Source: Sphingomonas alpina (GTDB taxonomy: Bacteria; Pseudomonadota; Alphaproteobacteria; Sphingomonadales; Sphingomonadaceae). From it: a DNA stretch of 64,000 bases. Each line of letters opens with the position of its first letter. The first letter of the stretch is position 1. Below the pieces are notes generated by a model that was not told the DNA's origin, searched no databases, and saw only the letters and a program-made list of their open reading frames with translations. Both the position numbers and the translations under genes were made by a program. The stretch spans positions 3,658,001-3,722,000 of the forward strand of contig NZ_CP061038.1 of the NCBI RefSeq assembly GCF_014490665.1, written 5' to 3'. Below are positions 5,999 to 15,978 of the stretch, piece by piece.

Positions 5999-8884
5999 TC
6001 ATCCCGCCGCACCCAGTGTCGGCGATTCCAGATCCACCTTGTTCGCGGGAATCACCACCACATCGGGCCGCAGGACGCGCAGCTTGTCGATGAACTTGGC
6101 GGAATCACCGACAATCACCAGCCAGGCATTTTCGGGCGTGACCAGCCGCGCGGCGGCGGCATTGGCGGCCTCGGGCTTCACCGCGTCGAGCCGCCCGGCC
6201 AGAGCGAACGCCTCGCTGGGGTCCAATCCTTGCTGGATCAGCCCGGCGATGATTGCATTGAAGCCCCCGCCCGTCTCCATTTGGCGAACATAGCTCCCCT
6301 TTATATAGGCCTTGCGCTTGTCGAGCGCATCGCCGTCGATCGGTTCCTTACCGAGCCGCTTGAACTCATTGAGGAAGATCTCAGCGACGTCGGTCGCGGT
6401 TTCATTCTTGGTCTGCGCGCTCGCCGAGAGCATGGCGGTGTCGGCACGCGCGGGGAGCACGCTATAGGCACCATAGCTCAGCGCACGCTTGCTGCGTACT
6501 TCAGTGAACAGGCGGCCATTGGAGCCGACGCCGAGCACCGCATTGGCGAGCAGCAGACTGGGATACTCCGCATCCGATCGGCTCACCCCGCGCACCGCAG
6601 CGATCACCGCCGCCTGTCCGGCACCGGGCAAGTCGATGACGACGGTGCGCATCGCTTTCCCTTGCCCTGCGCGCACCTTGGGAATTTCCGGCGTCGCACC
6701 CACCGCTTGCCAATCCCCGAACAGCTTTTTGACGAGCGCCGTTCCCGTCCCCGGATCGACCCCGCCGGTGACGATGACCGAGCTGTTGGCGGGATGCCAC
6801 CAGCGCTGGCGATACGCGACCAGATCAGCACGACTGAGCGTATTCAGGCTTCTGGCCGTCCCGCCGCTCTGCCGGCCATAAGGGGCCGCGCCGTACAGCA
6901 TGGGTAGCATGGCCATGTTGGCCAGTGGTCCGGGGTCCTTCATCGTCACCTGGATCTGGTCGACCGCGCGCTTGCGCTCCAGGTCGAACTCGGCCGGGGG
7001 ATAGCTTGCATTGCGGATCACGTCGCTCAGCACTTCAGCCGCCTGGGCCAGATTGACGGTCGGGACAGTGATCGAGAAGGTGGTACCGTCGGGCCCGGCT
7101 CCACCGGCAATCGATCCGCCCAGCCGCTCCATGATCGCCGCGATCTGTTCGGCGGTGCGTGTCGCAGTGCCCTTGGTCGCGAGATTGGCGGCGAAGCGCG
7201 CCGTCCCCGCCTTGCCCTCCGGATCGGCCGAAGCTCCGCCGGCAATCACCACGCTCATCGTCGCCAACGGTACCGGCCCGGTCTTGATCGCCACGACCCG
7301 GACACCATTGCCAAGCCGCGTTTCCGCGATTTTCGGCACGGCCACCACCGGGGCTGGACCCGGCCCCGGCGGGGCCTGCCGCGCGCCTTCCGCTGCGAGC
7401 TGATTGGCGATGCCCTGCGCTGCGGGGACGATGGCGAAGGTCGGCATTGGCACGGGATTGGCCCAACTCGCGGGATTGCCGTCGCCATTGGTATAGCGAA
7501 CTTCGACCCGCGCCGCGGGGTCGAGATAGCGCTTTGCCACGCGCAAAACATCGGCCTTGGTCACCTTGGCAATCGCCGCCAGCCGTTTGTCGGCCGCTTT
7601 GGGATCGCCCGTAAGCACCAGTGCCTCGCCCAGTTCGAACGCGCGCCCGGAGAAAGTCTCGCGCTCCTCAAGTGCATCGGACAGCAATTGGCTTCGCGCC
7701 TCGCCCAGTTCTGCATTGGACACCTCGACCGTGGCAATGGTCTTCAGCTCGGCATCCAGCGCGCCGGCCACCGTTTCGATATCCTGTCCGTCACTCAGGA
7801 CCACAATTGGCGCGAGCACTCCGGCCTCTTCGGTGACGTCCAGATCCGCATCGATCCGGCTGGCTTTGCCGGTGCGCACCAAGGTCCGGTACAAGCGCGA
7901 CGTCTCGCCCCTACCCAGTATTGCGGCCATCACCTCGAGCGCTTCGCGATCGGGATGACTCGCGCCCGGCACCTTGTAGATCGCGCCGACCAGCGGCAGC
8001 GGCAGATTGGGTCCGGTGGCGTTGATCCGCCGCGGGGCCATGGGCGGCTCGCTGCCGTTAATGGCCAGTGAAATAGGCTTTGCGCGCTTCGGAATGGCGG
8101 CGAAATAGCGATCGACAAAAGCCTGCAGCCGCGCTTCATCGAAATTGCCCGACACGATCAGCGTCGCGGTATCCGGCCCGTAATAGGCCTCATGAAAGGC
8201 GCGGGCATCCTCCAGCGTCGCCGCATCGAGATCGGCGATGTTGCCAATGACCGGGCGGCGATGCGGCAGCACGTCGAAGCCATTCTCGGTCATCGCGAAG
8301 TTATACAAGCGACCATAAGGCGGCGCGAGCACGCGCTGGCGCAATTCCTCCTTCACCACATTGCGCTCGGTCTCGAACACTTCCTTGTCGATTACCGGAC
8401 GCGCCATGCGTTCGGCATGAGTCCAGAGCATGGTTTCGAGATATTGCGCCGGCACCGTCTCGTAATAATTGGTCCGGTCGAAACTGGTCGAGGCATTGCG
8501 CACTCCGCCGACATCCTCGGTCAGCCGGTTGATCATGTTATAGGGCATGTTCACCGTCTTGCGGCTCAGGATATGCTCGAACAGATGCGCGAAACCCGAA
8601 CGTTTATCCGGATCGTGCTTCGACCCCACTTCGTACCACATCGACACCGAGACATTGGGCGTTGTCACGTCCCGCAGCGACAGCACCCGCAGGCCGTTCT
8701 TCAGGATACGTTCCTGATACTGGATCGGCGGCACTTCCGAGGCCGCCGGAAGGGCAGCTTTAACGGCTGACGTCGTCGGGGTAGAAGGCGCGGACTTTTC
8801 ACCATTCGACGCCTGCCCCGCACCACCGGATGCCAGCGCAATCGCGGCGACGCCTGCGCGGATCAAAAAGCATACCGGTTTCAT
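5999..8884 (-). CDS. Periplasmic M16 zinc metallopeptidase, two-module
   Basis: A 961-residue secreted protein. A signal-like N-terminus (MKPVCFLIRAGVAAIALASG) is followed by a Thr/Ser/Pro linker and two M16 repeats. The first repeat has the inverted zinc motif His100-Leu-Phe-Glu103-His104, with the third ligand near Glu179/180 (RNVVKEELRQ). The equivalent site in the second repeat (RFAANLATKGTA) lacks the histidines, so it is structural, as in other PqqL/YmxG-like peptidases. The start MKPV at 8884 is preferred because AAGGGGGAATT precedes it. The gene is convergent with the MFS gene, 44 bp apart. Confidence 0.85.
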   Translation of the reverse strand: MKPVCFLIRAGVAAIALASGGAGQASNGEKSAPSTPTTSAVKAALPAASEVPPIQYQERILKNGLRVLSLRDVTTPNVSVSMWYEVGSKHDPDKRSGFAHLFEHILSRKTVNMPYNMINRLTEDVGGVRNASTSFDRTNYYETVPAQYLETMLWTHAERMARPVIDKEVFETERNVVKEELRQRVLAPPYGRLYNFAMTENGFDVLPHRRPVIGNIADLDAATLEDARAFHEAYYGPDTATLIVSGNFDEARLQAFVDRYFAAIPKRAKPISLAINGSEPPMAPRRINATGPNLPLPLVGAIYKVPGASHPDREALEVMAAILGRGETSRLYRTLVRTGKASRIDADLDVTEEAGVLAPIVVLSDGQDIETVAGALDAELKTIATVEVSNAELGEARSQLLSDALEERETFSGRAFELGEALVLTGDPKAADKRLAAIAKVTKADVLRVAKRYLDPAARVEVRYTNGDGNPASWANPVPMPTFAIVPAAQGIANQLAAEGARQAPPGPGPAPVVAVPKIAETRLGNGVRVVAIKTGPVPLATMSVVIAGGASADPEGKAGTARFAANLATKGTATRTAEQIAAIMERLGGSIAGGAGPDGTTFSITVPTVNLAQAAEVLSDVIRNASYPPAEFDLERKRAVDQIQVTMKDPGPLANMAMLPMLYGAAPYGRQSGGTARSLNTLSRADLVAYRQRWWHPANSSVIVTGGVDPGTGTALVKKLFGDWQAVGATPEIPKVRAGQGKAMRTVVIDLPGAGQAAVIAAVRGVSRSDAEYPSLLLANAVLGVGSNGRLFTEVRSKRALSYGAYSVLPARADTAMLSASAQTKNETATDVAEIFLNEFKRLGKEPIDGDALDKRKAYIKGSYVRQMETGGGFNAIIAGLIQQGLDPSEAFALAGRLDAVKPEAANAAAARLVTPENAWLVIVGDSAKFIDKLRVLRPDVVVIPANKVDLESPTLGAAG

Positions 8885-9131
8885 AATTCCCCCTTCACGA
8901 GCCAATCTCCGATTGCTGGAAATCAGCCGTCAGAAGCGAAGCGGGTGCACCATTGTCAATGGCCGACAGCGGCGATGGCGCATTATACGCAACCAATGAC
9001 CTGGCAAGCACGGCGTCCGGCAGCAACCGGCACACCGTGGTCGGGGATATCGCGCCGTTGATATGCGGCGGGCTGGACCAAGTCTGCCGCGATTATCGCC
9101 TCCGAGGAAGCGATACCGGGCTTTAGGCGAC

Positions 9132-9461
9132 TCAGGTCTTGGTTTTATTCGCACTCGACTTGTTCGCGGCCGCCGGCTTACGGCCCACAGCCTTGAACCT
9201 GGCGCGCGATTCCGGCTTGGCCACAGCACCGCTGCTGCGTGCATAGAGCAATCCTGCGACGATCGCCGCGGACCCGATCCCGACCGCCGCGCCGATACCG
9301 AGCGTCTTGTTGCTGATCCCGGGCACCAGCCCCTCTTCACGGCTCTCGTCGTCATCATCATAGGCGACCGCCTCCGGCGGTGGCGAAGGATGATCGTGCG
9401 GCGGCTCCTGCAGCGGATAGGGCGACTGGTTTCCGGCGGGAATCGGGGGACTATGAGTCAT
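9132..9461 (-). CDS. Small single-helix membrane protein with Lys-rich tail
   Basis: A 109-residue protein with a Pro/His-rich N-terminus, an acidic patch (YDDDDESREE), one hydrophobic segment (LGIGAAVGIGSAAIVAGLLYA) and a basic Lys/Ala-rich C-terminus. The start at 9461 follows GAGGTGCGTC, a good ribosome binding site, and is preferred to a longer upstream frame. It would be a single-pass membrane protein with one charged tail on each side. No family is recognised. Confidence 0.6.
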   Translation of the reverse strand: MTHSPPIPAGNQSPYPLQEPPHDHPSPPPEAVAYDDDDESREEGLVPGISNKTLGIGAAVGIGSAAIVAGLLYARSSGAVAKPESRARFKAVGRKPAAANKSSANKTKT

Positions 9462-9782
9462 GACGCACCTCGATGAAATGATGGAAGATGAAGCAGATAA
9501 CGAGCCGGAGCCGCGCGAGTTGCCTGCCGGCGGACGATACGTCCCTGCAGGCGGGCTCATACGACGCTCTTCGTCAATATTCTTGCGGTCGCAGGATCAA
9601 TCAGCACCTGACTACTGCCAGCCACCTTCTCTTTGGTCAGGTCGGGAAAGGCGGGAACGATCCACCCCGGCCGGCGATTCAACCCGCCCGCCAGTCCTGA
9701 CAACGTCACGCACGACAGACCTCCATGTCCGTCGCGCTCTTTCTCATGGCGATTGATGCACCAGCGGCTGCGGAACCGGGGT

Positions 9783-9954
9783 CACCCCTGTTCCGTGGCA
9801 ATAACAGGGGTCGTCCACCCCTGTTATTGGCCGTTCCACCGCTGTTATCGACAACAGCGGTAAATGGCATCAAGCCCCTGATAAACAGTCATGAATTTAG
9901 GCCCAAAATCCAACTTAACAGGGGTGGGCTTTTTTTTCGCGAAATAACAGCGGT
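9783..9954 (+). repeat. Multi-hairpin intergenic element, copy 1
   Basis: Arms built on CTGTTA/TAACAG form a local stem ACCCCTGTT/AACAGGGGT (9784-9792 with 9803-9811), a hairpin ACCGCTGTT-ATCGAC-AACAGCGGT (9838-9861), and a long-range 12-bp match between CCACCCCTGTTA (9815-9826) and TAACAGGGGTGG (9916-9927). The last arm is followed by GC and eight T residues, like a terminator. A further arm ATAACAGCGGT lies at 9944-9954. The core AATCCAACTTAACAGGGG is repeated exactly in copy 4. The element fills most of the second half of the 539-bp gap 9462-10000. I see nothing in 9462-9782. Confidence 0.8.
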
Positions 9955-10000
9955 CGCGCCCCGATGATCCGACTGGGCTGCCTGTCCCGCCGCTATCCGA

Positions 10001-12889
10001 TCAGCTCGCGGATTCGCCCCCCAGCGCGTCCATCGCAAACGGCTTGGTCAGGATATGCATGCCGGGGTCGAGATGCCCGTTGCCGACTACCGCATTCTCG
10101 GCATAGCCGGTGATGAACAGGATCTTGAGGTCGGGCCGCTTGATCCGCGCGGCATCGGCGAGCTGGCGGCCATTCATCCCCTTGGGCAGGCCGACATCGG
10201 TGATCAGCAGATCGACCCGCGCGGAGGAATCGAGGATGGCGAGGCCGGCGGGGCCATCGCTCGCTTCGATCGTCTTCAGGCCCATCTCGTCAAGTACCTC
10301 GGCCACCAGCATGCGGACCGCCGCCTCGTCATCGACCACCAGCACCGTCTCCCCGCTGGTGACGGGCCGCACCACTTCGCGTGAGGTCTCGACGGCGACG
10401 GCATCGGCCTGTTCGTGGACGCGCGGGAAATAGAGGCACATCGTCGTGCCTTGCCCCAGTTCGGAATAGATCCGCACCTGCCCGCCCGATTGCCGCACGA
10501 ACCCGTAGATCATCGAGAGGCCGAGCCCAGTCCCCTCGCCCATCGGCTTGGTGGTGAAGAACGGGTCGAACGCGCGCGCGATCGTCTCCGCGTCCATACC
10601 CTCGCCGGTGTCGGTGACGCACAGCGAGACATATTGCCCGGCCGGCAGATCGCGCTCCTCGGCGCTCTTGCGGTCGAGCCATTTGTTCGCGGTCTCGATC
10701 GTGATGCGCCCCCCTTTAGGCATCGCATCGCGCGCATTGATGCACAGGTTGAGCAAAGCGTTCTCGAGCTGGTTGGGGTCGATCAGCGTGGTCCACAATC
10801 CGCCCGCGCCGACCATCTCGAGCTCGATCGTCGGCCCGACCGAGCGGCGCAGCAGCTCGTCCAGGCTCGCGATCAGCCGGTTGATGTCGGTCGGGCGCGG
10901 GTCGAGCGTCTGGCGCCGCGAAAAGGCAAGCAACCGGTGAGTGAGCGCGGCGGCACGTTTCGACGCTTGCTGCGCTGCCTCGACATAGCGCGTGACATCG
11001 CCCGACCGGCCCTGCGCAATGCGGATCTGCATCAGCTCCAGGCTGCCCGAAATGGCAGTGAGCAGATTGTTGAAGTCATGCGCGATGCCGCCGGTCAGCT
11101 GGCCGACCGCCTCCATCTTCTGCGCCTGGCGCAACTGTTCCTGCGCTGCGTCGAGCTGATCGCGCGCTTCCTTTTCCGCGGTGATGTCACGGCCGCTGGC
11201 ATAGACCTTGTCGCCCTCGGGCGAGGCGACCCATGAGAACCAGCGATAGCCGCCATCCTTGTGGCGCACGCGATTCTCATAGTGACGGAGCGTCCCGACC
11301 TGAGCGCGGACCAGCGCATCGTCACTGCCCGACTGATCCTCGTCATGGCTGAAGGTGACATGGTCACGCCCGATCACCTCATGCGGCTGCCAGCCGAGCA
11401 CCGCAGTCCAGGCCGGATTGACCGCGATGAAGCGGCCATCGGCGCCCACCACGGCGAGCAGGTCCTGCGAATTCTGCCAGGTGCGATCACGCTCGCGGGT
11501 GCGTTCCTCGACCTTGCGCTCCAGCGTCTGCGCCAGCTCGGCGAGCTCCGCCTCGGCACGACGGCGCTCGATCGCCGCCTGGGTGCGATCGGCCACGTCG
11601 CGCACGAACGCCAGTTCGTCGGCCGGCCAGTCGCGCGGATGGGCATGGTTGAGGAACAGCAAGGCGACGAACTCGCCGTCATCGACGATCGGCATGTTGA
11701 TGAAGGCGCGGGCGGATATCGCTTCCAGCGCCGATGCAGTGGCAGCGGTGCGCGGATCGGTCCGCGCATCGGCGATCGCAACCACCGCGCCGCGTTTCAG
11801 GTCGTCGATATATGAACCGTGATCGCGGAACGACAACGTCCCGGCGATGCTTGCGATGCCGGGCATGTTCCAGTCGCGTTCGACCAGGATCGTCTCGCGC
11901 AACGGATCGATCACGCCATAGCCTGCACGACTCACCCCCAGAGTCTCACCCAGCACGCGTGCGGCAAGAAATGACATGTCGGCCGCGTCGGTCATCTGGC
12001 GCAGACCGTCGCCCAGGCTCAACAATGCGCTCTGGCGTGCCTCGCGCCGGCGGCGTTCGGTGATGTCGCGGGAGACGCCGACTACGCGGGCAATCGCGCC
12101 CGCCGCGTTGCGCTCGACCTGACCGTTGATCTGCACCCAGTGCAGCGATCCGTCCGGCCACAGGCAGCGATATTCGACATCATAGTCGGCACCGCTATCG
12201 AGCGAGTCCTGCACCGCCGCCTGCATGCGCGGACGGTCGTCGGAATGGATTGCGGCAAGCAGGTCGTCATAGCTCATCGCGTCGGCCTCAGCCCGGCCGA
12301 AATGCGCTTTGCTTCGCGCATCGGTCCTGAGCGTGGCGCCGGGCACGTCGATTGCCCAGGCGCCAAGACCGCCCGCCGCGAGCGCAAGCCTCAACCCTTC
12401 GCGCCCCTCGCGAATCTCCTCAAGCCGCCGCCGCGCTTCATATTGGCGCAGCCGTGCGCGGCGCGCGGACTGCGCCAGGCTGATCAATGTGGTCGGATGG
12501 AAGGGCCGCTCGAGAAAGGTAACGTTGCCCAGTGTTTCAAGGAAACGCACCGCGTCGGGATTGCGCTCCAGCCCGCCGCCGCGCTGGGTCAGCAGAATGA
12601 AGGGAAAGTCGGACCAGTCCGCCTGGTCCTTGAGAAAGGCAACGAGCCCATGCAGGTCGGCACCGCGGAACGCTTCTTCCGTGACAATCGCGAAGCCGGC
12701 GCCGCCGCGAAGCGCGGCGACCAGCGCCGGAACATCCGGCACGGCCCGCGCACTCAGCCCGGCCTCAACCAGCATCGACCGGGCCACCACCCCGTCGCGA
12801 CCTCGTGGCGCAAGGATGACCGCGCCTTCGGCAAATGTCCGGTTCAAGAAACGATCACGCCTTTTTCTGCTCCAGCAATCCTTCGCCAT
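10001..12889 (-). CDS. Hybrid sensor histidine kinase (REC-like, PAS, GAF, PAS, HisKA, HATPase, REC)
   Basis: A 962-residue signalling protein without membrane helices. Residues 22-140 form a receiver-like fold, 160-280 a PAS domain, 285-440 a GAF domain and 465-575 a second PAS. The kinase core has phospho-acceptor His604 in [11 protein letters not shown], then ATP-binding boxes and a C-terminal receiver with [18 protein letters not shown]. The ATG at 12889 overlaps the upstream KaiC-like gene by 35 bp, and a TTG further in (before NRTFAEG) could be the true start. The overlap suggests translational coupling and a shared pathway with the KaiC-like ATPase. Confidence 0.85.
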   Translation of the reverse strand: MAKDCWSRKRRDRFLNRTFAEGAVILAPRGRDGVVARSMLVEAGLSARAVPDVPALVAALRGGAGFAIVTEEAFRGADLHGLVAFLKDQADWSDFPFILLTQRGGGLERNPDAVRFLETLGNVTFLERPFHPTTLISLAQSARRARLRQYEARRRLEEIREGREGLRLALAAGGLGAWAIDVPGATLRTDARSKAHFGRAEADAMSYDDLLAAIHSDDRPRMQAAVQDSLDSGADYDVEYRCLWPDGSLHWVQINGQVERNAAGAIARVVGVSRDITERRRREARQSALLSLGDGLRQMTDAADMSFLAARVLGETLGVSRAGYGVIDPLRETILVERDWNMPGIASIAGTLSFRDHGSYIDDLKRGAVVAIADARTDPRTAATASALEAISARAFINMPIVDDGEFVALLFLNHAHPRDWPADELAFVRDVADRTQAAIERRRAEAELAELAQTLERKVEERTRERDRTWQNSQDLLAVVGADGRFIAVNPAWTAVLGWQPHEVIGRDHVTFSHDEDQSGSDDALVRAQVGTLRHYENRVRHKDGGYRWFSWVASPEGDKVYASGRDITAEKEARDQLDAAQEQLRQAQKMEAVGQLTGGIAHDFNNLLTAISGSLELMQIRIAQGRSGDVTRYVEAAQQASKRAAALTHRLLAFSRRQTLDPRPTDINRLIASLDELLRRSVGPTIELEMVGAGGLWTTLIDPNQLENALLNLCINARDAMPKGGRITIETANKWLDRKSAEERDLPAGQYVSLCVTDTGEGMDAETIARAFDPFFTTKPMGEGTGLGLSMIYGFVRQSGGQVRIYSELGQGTTMCLYFPRVHEQADAVAVETSREVVRPVTSGETVLVVDDEAAVRMLVAEVLDEMGLKTIEASDGPAGLAILDSSARVDLLITDVGLPKGMNGRQLADAARIKRPDLKILFITGYAENAVVGNGHLDPGMHILTKPFAMDALGGESAS

Positions 12890-14333
12890 CGCCCATAAGG
12901 GACGGAACGCCCCGCAACACGCCCTGGAACTGCGTCAGCGGCTCACCCAGGGTGATGCCGTCGGCGCCGATCATGAACTCGCGGATCGTATCCTCATGGG
13001 ATCCGGTCCGTTTCTTAACGACCGAAATCGCTCTTCGGACCCGCCCCAATGCCTCGAAATATCTGAGCAGGATCACGGTGTCGGCGAGATAGGTGACATC
13101 GACCGGCGATTTCATGTCGCCGACCAACCCATGCTGCGCGACGGTCAGGAAGGTCATCACGCCCTGGCGGTTCAGATATTGCAGCAACTCATGCATGTGC
13201 AGGATCAGCGCCTGCTCCTCCGGCATCGCCGCCTGATAGCCGTTGAGGCTGTCGATCACCACGGTGCGCGCTTCATATTTCTCGACGCAGGTGCGGACGC
13301 GTTCGGAGAATTCGCCCGGGGTCAGCTCGGCCGCGTCGATTTGTTCGATTACCAGCCTTCCACTGTCGACCATCCCTTGCAGATCGACGCCCAACCCCTT
13401 GGCGCGTTCGAACAACAGCCCCAGCTCCTCGTCGAAGATGAACATTGCGGCGTGCTCGCCGCGTCGGACCGCCGACTGCACGAAGCTCAGCGTAAGCAGC
13501 GACTTGCCGGTACCGGCCGGACCGAGGATCAGCGTGCTCGCGCCGCGTTCGAACCCGCCGCCGATCAGCGTGTTGAGTTCGGGATTGTCGATCGCCACTG
13601 TCTCGCGTTCGAAACCCGATTTATGCTCGGCCGAGACGAGCCGCGGAAAGATGCGCACCCCGCCAGTGTCGATGACGAAGTCGTGATAGCCGCCGCGATA
13701 GCGCCGGCCACGATATTTCAGCACCCGCATCCGCCGCCGTTCCGCACCGTAATTGGGCGACAATTCCTCCAGCCGGATCACCGCATGTGCGACGCTGTGC
13801 ACGGTCTTGTCCATCACATCGGCGGTGAGGTCGTCGAGCATCAGCACGGTCGCCTCGTGGCGCGAGAAATAATGCTTCAAGGCAAGAATCTGGCGGCGAT
13901 AGCGTAGCGAACTTTGCGCAAGCAGGCGGATTTCCGACAGGCTGTCGAGCACCACGCGCGACGGCTTGATCCGCTCGAACGCCTCGAAGATGCGCTTGGT
14001 GGTCTCGCCCAGTTCGAGATCGGAGGAATAGAGCAGGCTCTGCTGCTGGTCCTCGTCGAGCAGGCTTTCGGGCGGAACCAGCTCGAATACCTCGAAATTC
14101 TTGCCAAAGGTCCAGCCATGCGAGGCCGCACCATTGCGCAGTTCCTCATCGGTCTCCGACAGGGTGATGTAGAGCACCGGCTCGCCCGCCGCGGCACCGG
14201 CCATCAGGAACTGGCTGGCGATGGTGGTCTTGCCGGTGCCCGGACTGCCCTCGAGCAGGAACAGCCGCCCGCGGGCCAGACCGCCGGCGAGGATTTCATC
14301 AAGGCCGGAAACGCCGGTCGCACAATTGCTCAT
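12855..14333 (-). CDS. KaiC-like circadian-clock-family ATPase, double domain
   Basis: A 492-residue protein with two RecA-type ATPase domains. The first has Walker A GSPGTGKT at residues 29-36, the second GPAGTGKS at about 264-271. The N-terminal signature TGVSGLDEILAGGLARG is the KaiC/RadA-type entry. In cyanobacteria KaiC autophosphorylates in the clock. Non-cyanobacterial homologues next to histidine kinases are thought to act in stress or light signalling, and that is the inference here. No KaiA or KaiB gene is in the window. The start MSNCATG at 14333 is preceded by GGCGAGGATCG. Confidence 0.85.
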   Translation of the reverse strand: MSNCATGVSGLDEILAGGLARGRLFLLEGSPGTGKTTIASQFLMAGAAAGEPVLYITLSETDEELRNGAASHGWTFGKNFEVFELVPPESLLDEDQQQSLLYSSDLELGETTKRIFEAFERIKPSRVVLDSLSEIRLLAQSSLRYRRQILALKHYFSRHEATVLMLDDLTADVMDKTVHSVAHAVIRLEELSPNYGAERRRMRVLKYRGRRYRGGYHDFVIDTGGVRIFPRLVSAEHKSGFERETVAIDNPELNTLIGGGFERGASTLILGPAGTGKSLLTLSFVQSAVRRGEHAAMFIFDEELGLLFERAKGLGVDLQGMVDSGRLVIEQIDAAELTPGEFSERVRTCVEKYEARTVVIDSLNGYQAAMPEEQALILHMHELLQYLNRQGVMTFLTVAQHGLVGDMKSPVDVTYLADTVILLRYFEALGRVRRAISVVKKRTGSHEDTIREFMIGADGITLGEPLTQFQGVLRGVPSLMGDGEGLLEQKKA

Positions 14334-14427
14334 CGATCCTCGCCTGCCGATTGTTACGGGGACAAAGACTATCAGTGCGGCGAGTGGTTCCCATTGATGC
14401 ATATCAAAGGGTGGTCGATACCCCGGA

Positions 14428-15129
14428 TTACACCCGGACCCCGAACCGGTTGTCCAGCCCGGCCACGCCGGCCGGAGTGACTGTCACCGCCCGGCTTCCC
14501 TCGACCCGGCGCAGCCAATGGCGGTCGAGCAACGAGCGGTACAGCGCGCTCCCCACCGCACCGGCGATGTGCGGACGGCGCTCGCTCCAGTCGAGGCACG
14601 GGCGGCAGAATACCGGGCCCGGCGCCGAGGCCTCGAGCTTCACCCCGACCGAAGCGAGGAATGCCAGCCCCTCGCCGGTCACCGCCGCTCCGTCGCGCGA
14701 CAGATCGATCCGTCCGGCCTCGATCAGCGCATCGGCAATGGCGACTGCGACCTCGCCCGCGAGATGGTCGTAACAGACTCGCGCATGGCGCAGCGCCTGG
14801 TCGCGCGGACCGGTGACGATGCGGCAGCGCGCGATCAGCCCGGCATCGCCGATCGTCGCCGCCACGCCCATCATATGTTCGAGCATCGCGCCGACTGCGG
14901 GTGAGGACAGGCGGTAATAGCGGTGTCGCCCCTGTGCCTCGACCGCGATCAGGCTCGCCTCGAGCATCCGCGCCAGATGCCCGCTCGCGGTCGGCGCGGT
15001 CACGCCCGCCGCGCGCGCCAGCTCGCCCGCGGTCAGCGCGCGGCCGTCCAGCAACGTCACCAGCATCGCGGTACGTGCCGGTTCGCCGATCAGCGATGCG
15101 ATCTCGGCCAGGGAGGAAATGCTCGTCAT
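14428..15129 (-). CDS. ArsR-family winged-helix regulator with C-terminal extension
   Basis: A 233-residue regulator. The N-terminal 90 residues are an ArsR winged helix (GEPARTAMLVTLLDGRALTA, then TAPTASGHLARMLEA). The remainder is an extension with cysteines in VFCRPCLDW that could bind a metal or sense redox state. It is divergent from a NIPSNAP/ABM gene pair across a 107-bp spacer and probably represses it. The extended type is common in alphaproteobacteria and its ligands are largely unknown. Confidence 0.8.
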   Translation of the reverse strand: MTSISSLAEIASLIGEPARTAMLVTLLDGRALTAGELARAAGVTAPTASGHLARMLEASLIAVEAQGRHRYYRLSSPAVGAMLEHMMGVAATIGDAGLIARCRIVTGPRDQALRHARVCYDHLAGEVAVAIADALIEAGRIDLSRDGAAVTGEGLAFLASVGVKLEASAPGPVFCRPCLDWSERRPHIAGAVGSALYRSLLDRHWLRRVEGSRAVTVTPAGVAGLDNRFGVRV

Positions 15130-15236
15130 GATGTTCTGATCTCTACCTCAATGCCGACGGCAATGCTTCGGCCCCGGCCGAACCATCACCTTGCCCGAAG
15201 CTGTACTGACTGTCCCGGCATCAACGGAGACACGAC

Positions 15237-15566
15237 ATGATCACCTGCTTCATCCGCTACGAGCTCGATCCCTATAAAATCCGCCAGTTCGAAGACTATG
15301 CGCGCAACTGGGGCGAGGCGATCCCGCGCTGCGGCGCCGACCTGATCGGCTATTACGCACCCCATGAAGGCTCGGCGACCACCGCCTATGGCATCTACAA
15401 TATCGAGGATCTGGCCGCATACGAAGCGTATCGCGCCCGGTTGCGCGACGATCCGCGCGGCCGCGAGAATTACGCGTTCAGCCAGCGCGAGCAATTCATC
15501 CGGCGCGAGGACCGGCTGTTCCTGCGCCTCGCTTCCGCCCCGCACGCGCCTTTGGTGCGGCCATGA
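15237..15566 (+). CDS. NIPSNAP-family dimeric alpha-beta barrel protein
   Basis: A 109-residue protein that begins MITCFIRYELDPYKIRQFED and continues with WGEAIPRCGADLIGYYAPHEG, the NIPSNAP ferredoxin-like fold. It overlaps the next gene by ATGA, so the two are translationally coupled. A divergent ArsR-type gene is its likely regulator. The molecular activity of bacterial NIPSNAP proteins is not well defined. Pairing with an ABM-fold protein suggests a common small-molecule oxidation or detoxification step. Confidence 0.8.
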   Translation: MITCFIRYELDPYKIRQFEDYARNWGEAIPRCGADLIGYYAPHEGSATTAYGIYNIEDLAAYEAYRARLRDDPRGRENYAFSQREQFIRREDRLFLRLASAPHAPLVRP

Positions 15567-15913
15567 TCGCGGTAATCTTCGAAGTATGGCCGGCACCGCA
15601 CGAGCGCGACCATTATCTCGACCTCGCCGCCCGGCTTCGGCCACAGCTCGACCGGATCGACGGCTTCCTTTCGATCGAGCGGTTCGAAAGCCTGGCCGAA
15701 CCGGGCAAATTGCTCTCGCTGTCCTTCTGGCGCGACGAAGCGGCGGTCGCGGCGTGGCGCAACACTCCCGACCACCGCGCCACTCAGGCGAAGGGCCGTT
15801 CCGGCGTGTTCACCGATTATCGCCTGCGCATCGCCGGTGTGTCGCGCGACTATGGCCTGACCGACCGGGCACAGGCACCGCGCGACAGCCGCGCCGCGCA
15901 TGATACCCAATGA
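15563..15913 (+). CDS. Antibiotic-biosynthesis-monooxygenase (ABM) fold protein
   Basis: A 116-residue protein with the ABM pattern: IAVIFEVWPAPHERDHYLDL, then IDGFLSIERFES and LLSLSFWRDEAAVAAWRN. ABM proteins are cofactorless monooxygenases or heme oxygenase-like dimers. Here the fold is clear but the substrate is not. The start ATG overlaps the stop of the NIPSNAP gene. An alpha/beta hydrolase follows 65 bp later on the same strand. Confidence 0.8.
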   Translation: MIAVIFEVWPAPHERDHYLDLAARLRPQLDRIDGFLSIERFESLAEPGKLLSLSFWRDEAAVAAWRNTPDHRATQAKGRSGVFTDYRLRIAGVSRDYGLTDRAQAPRDSRAAHDTQ

Positions 15914-15978
15914 GGTGACGCGACGGCTTGCCTCGGTTCCTTGCGGCTGCGATGGGCGCAACCGCAAGGAGTGCACGC

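Noticed and set aside
5072..6907. Long plus-strand frame covering the end of the MFS gene and the M16 gene
   Set aside because: Out-of-frame with the MFS transporter and antisense to the peptidase, with Arg-rich low-complexity translation.
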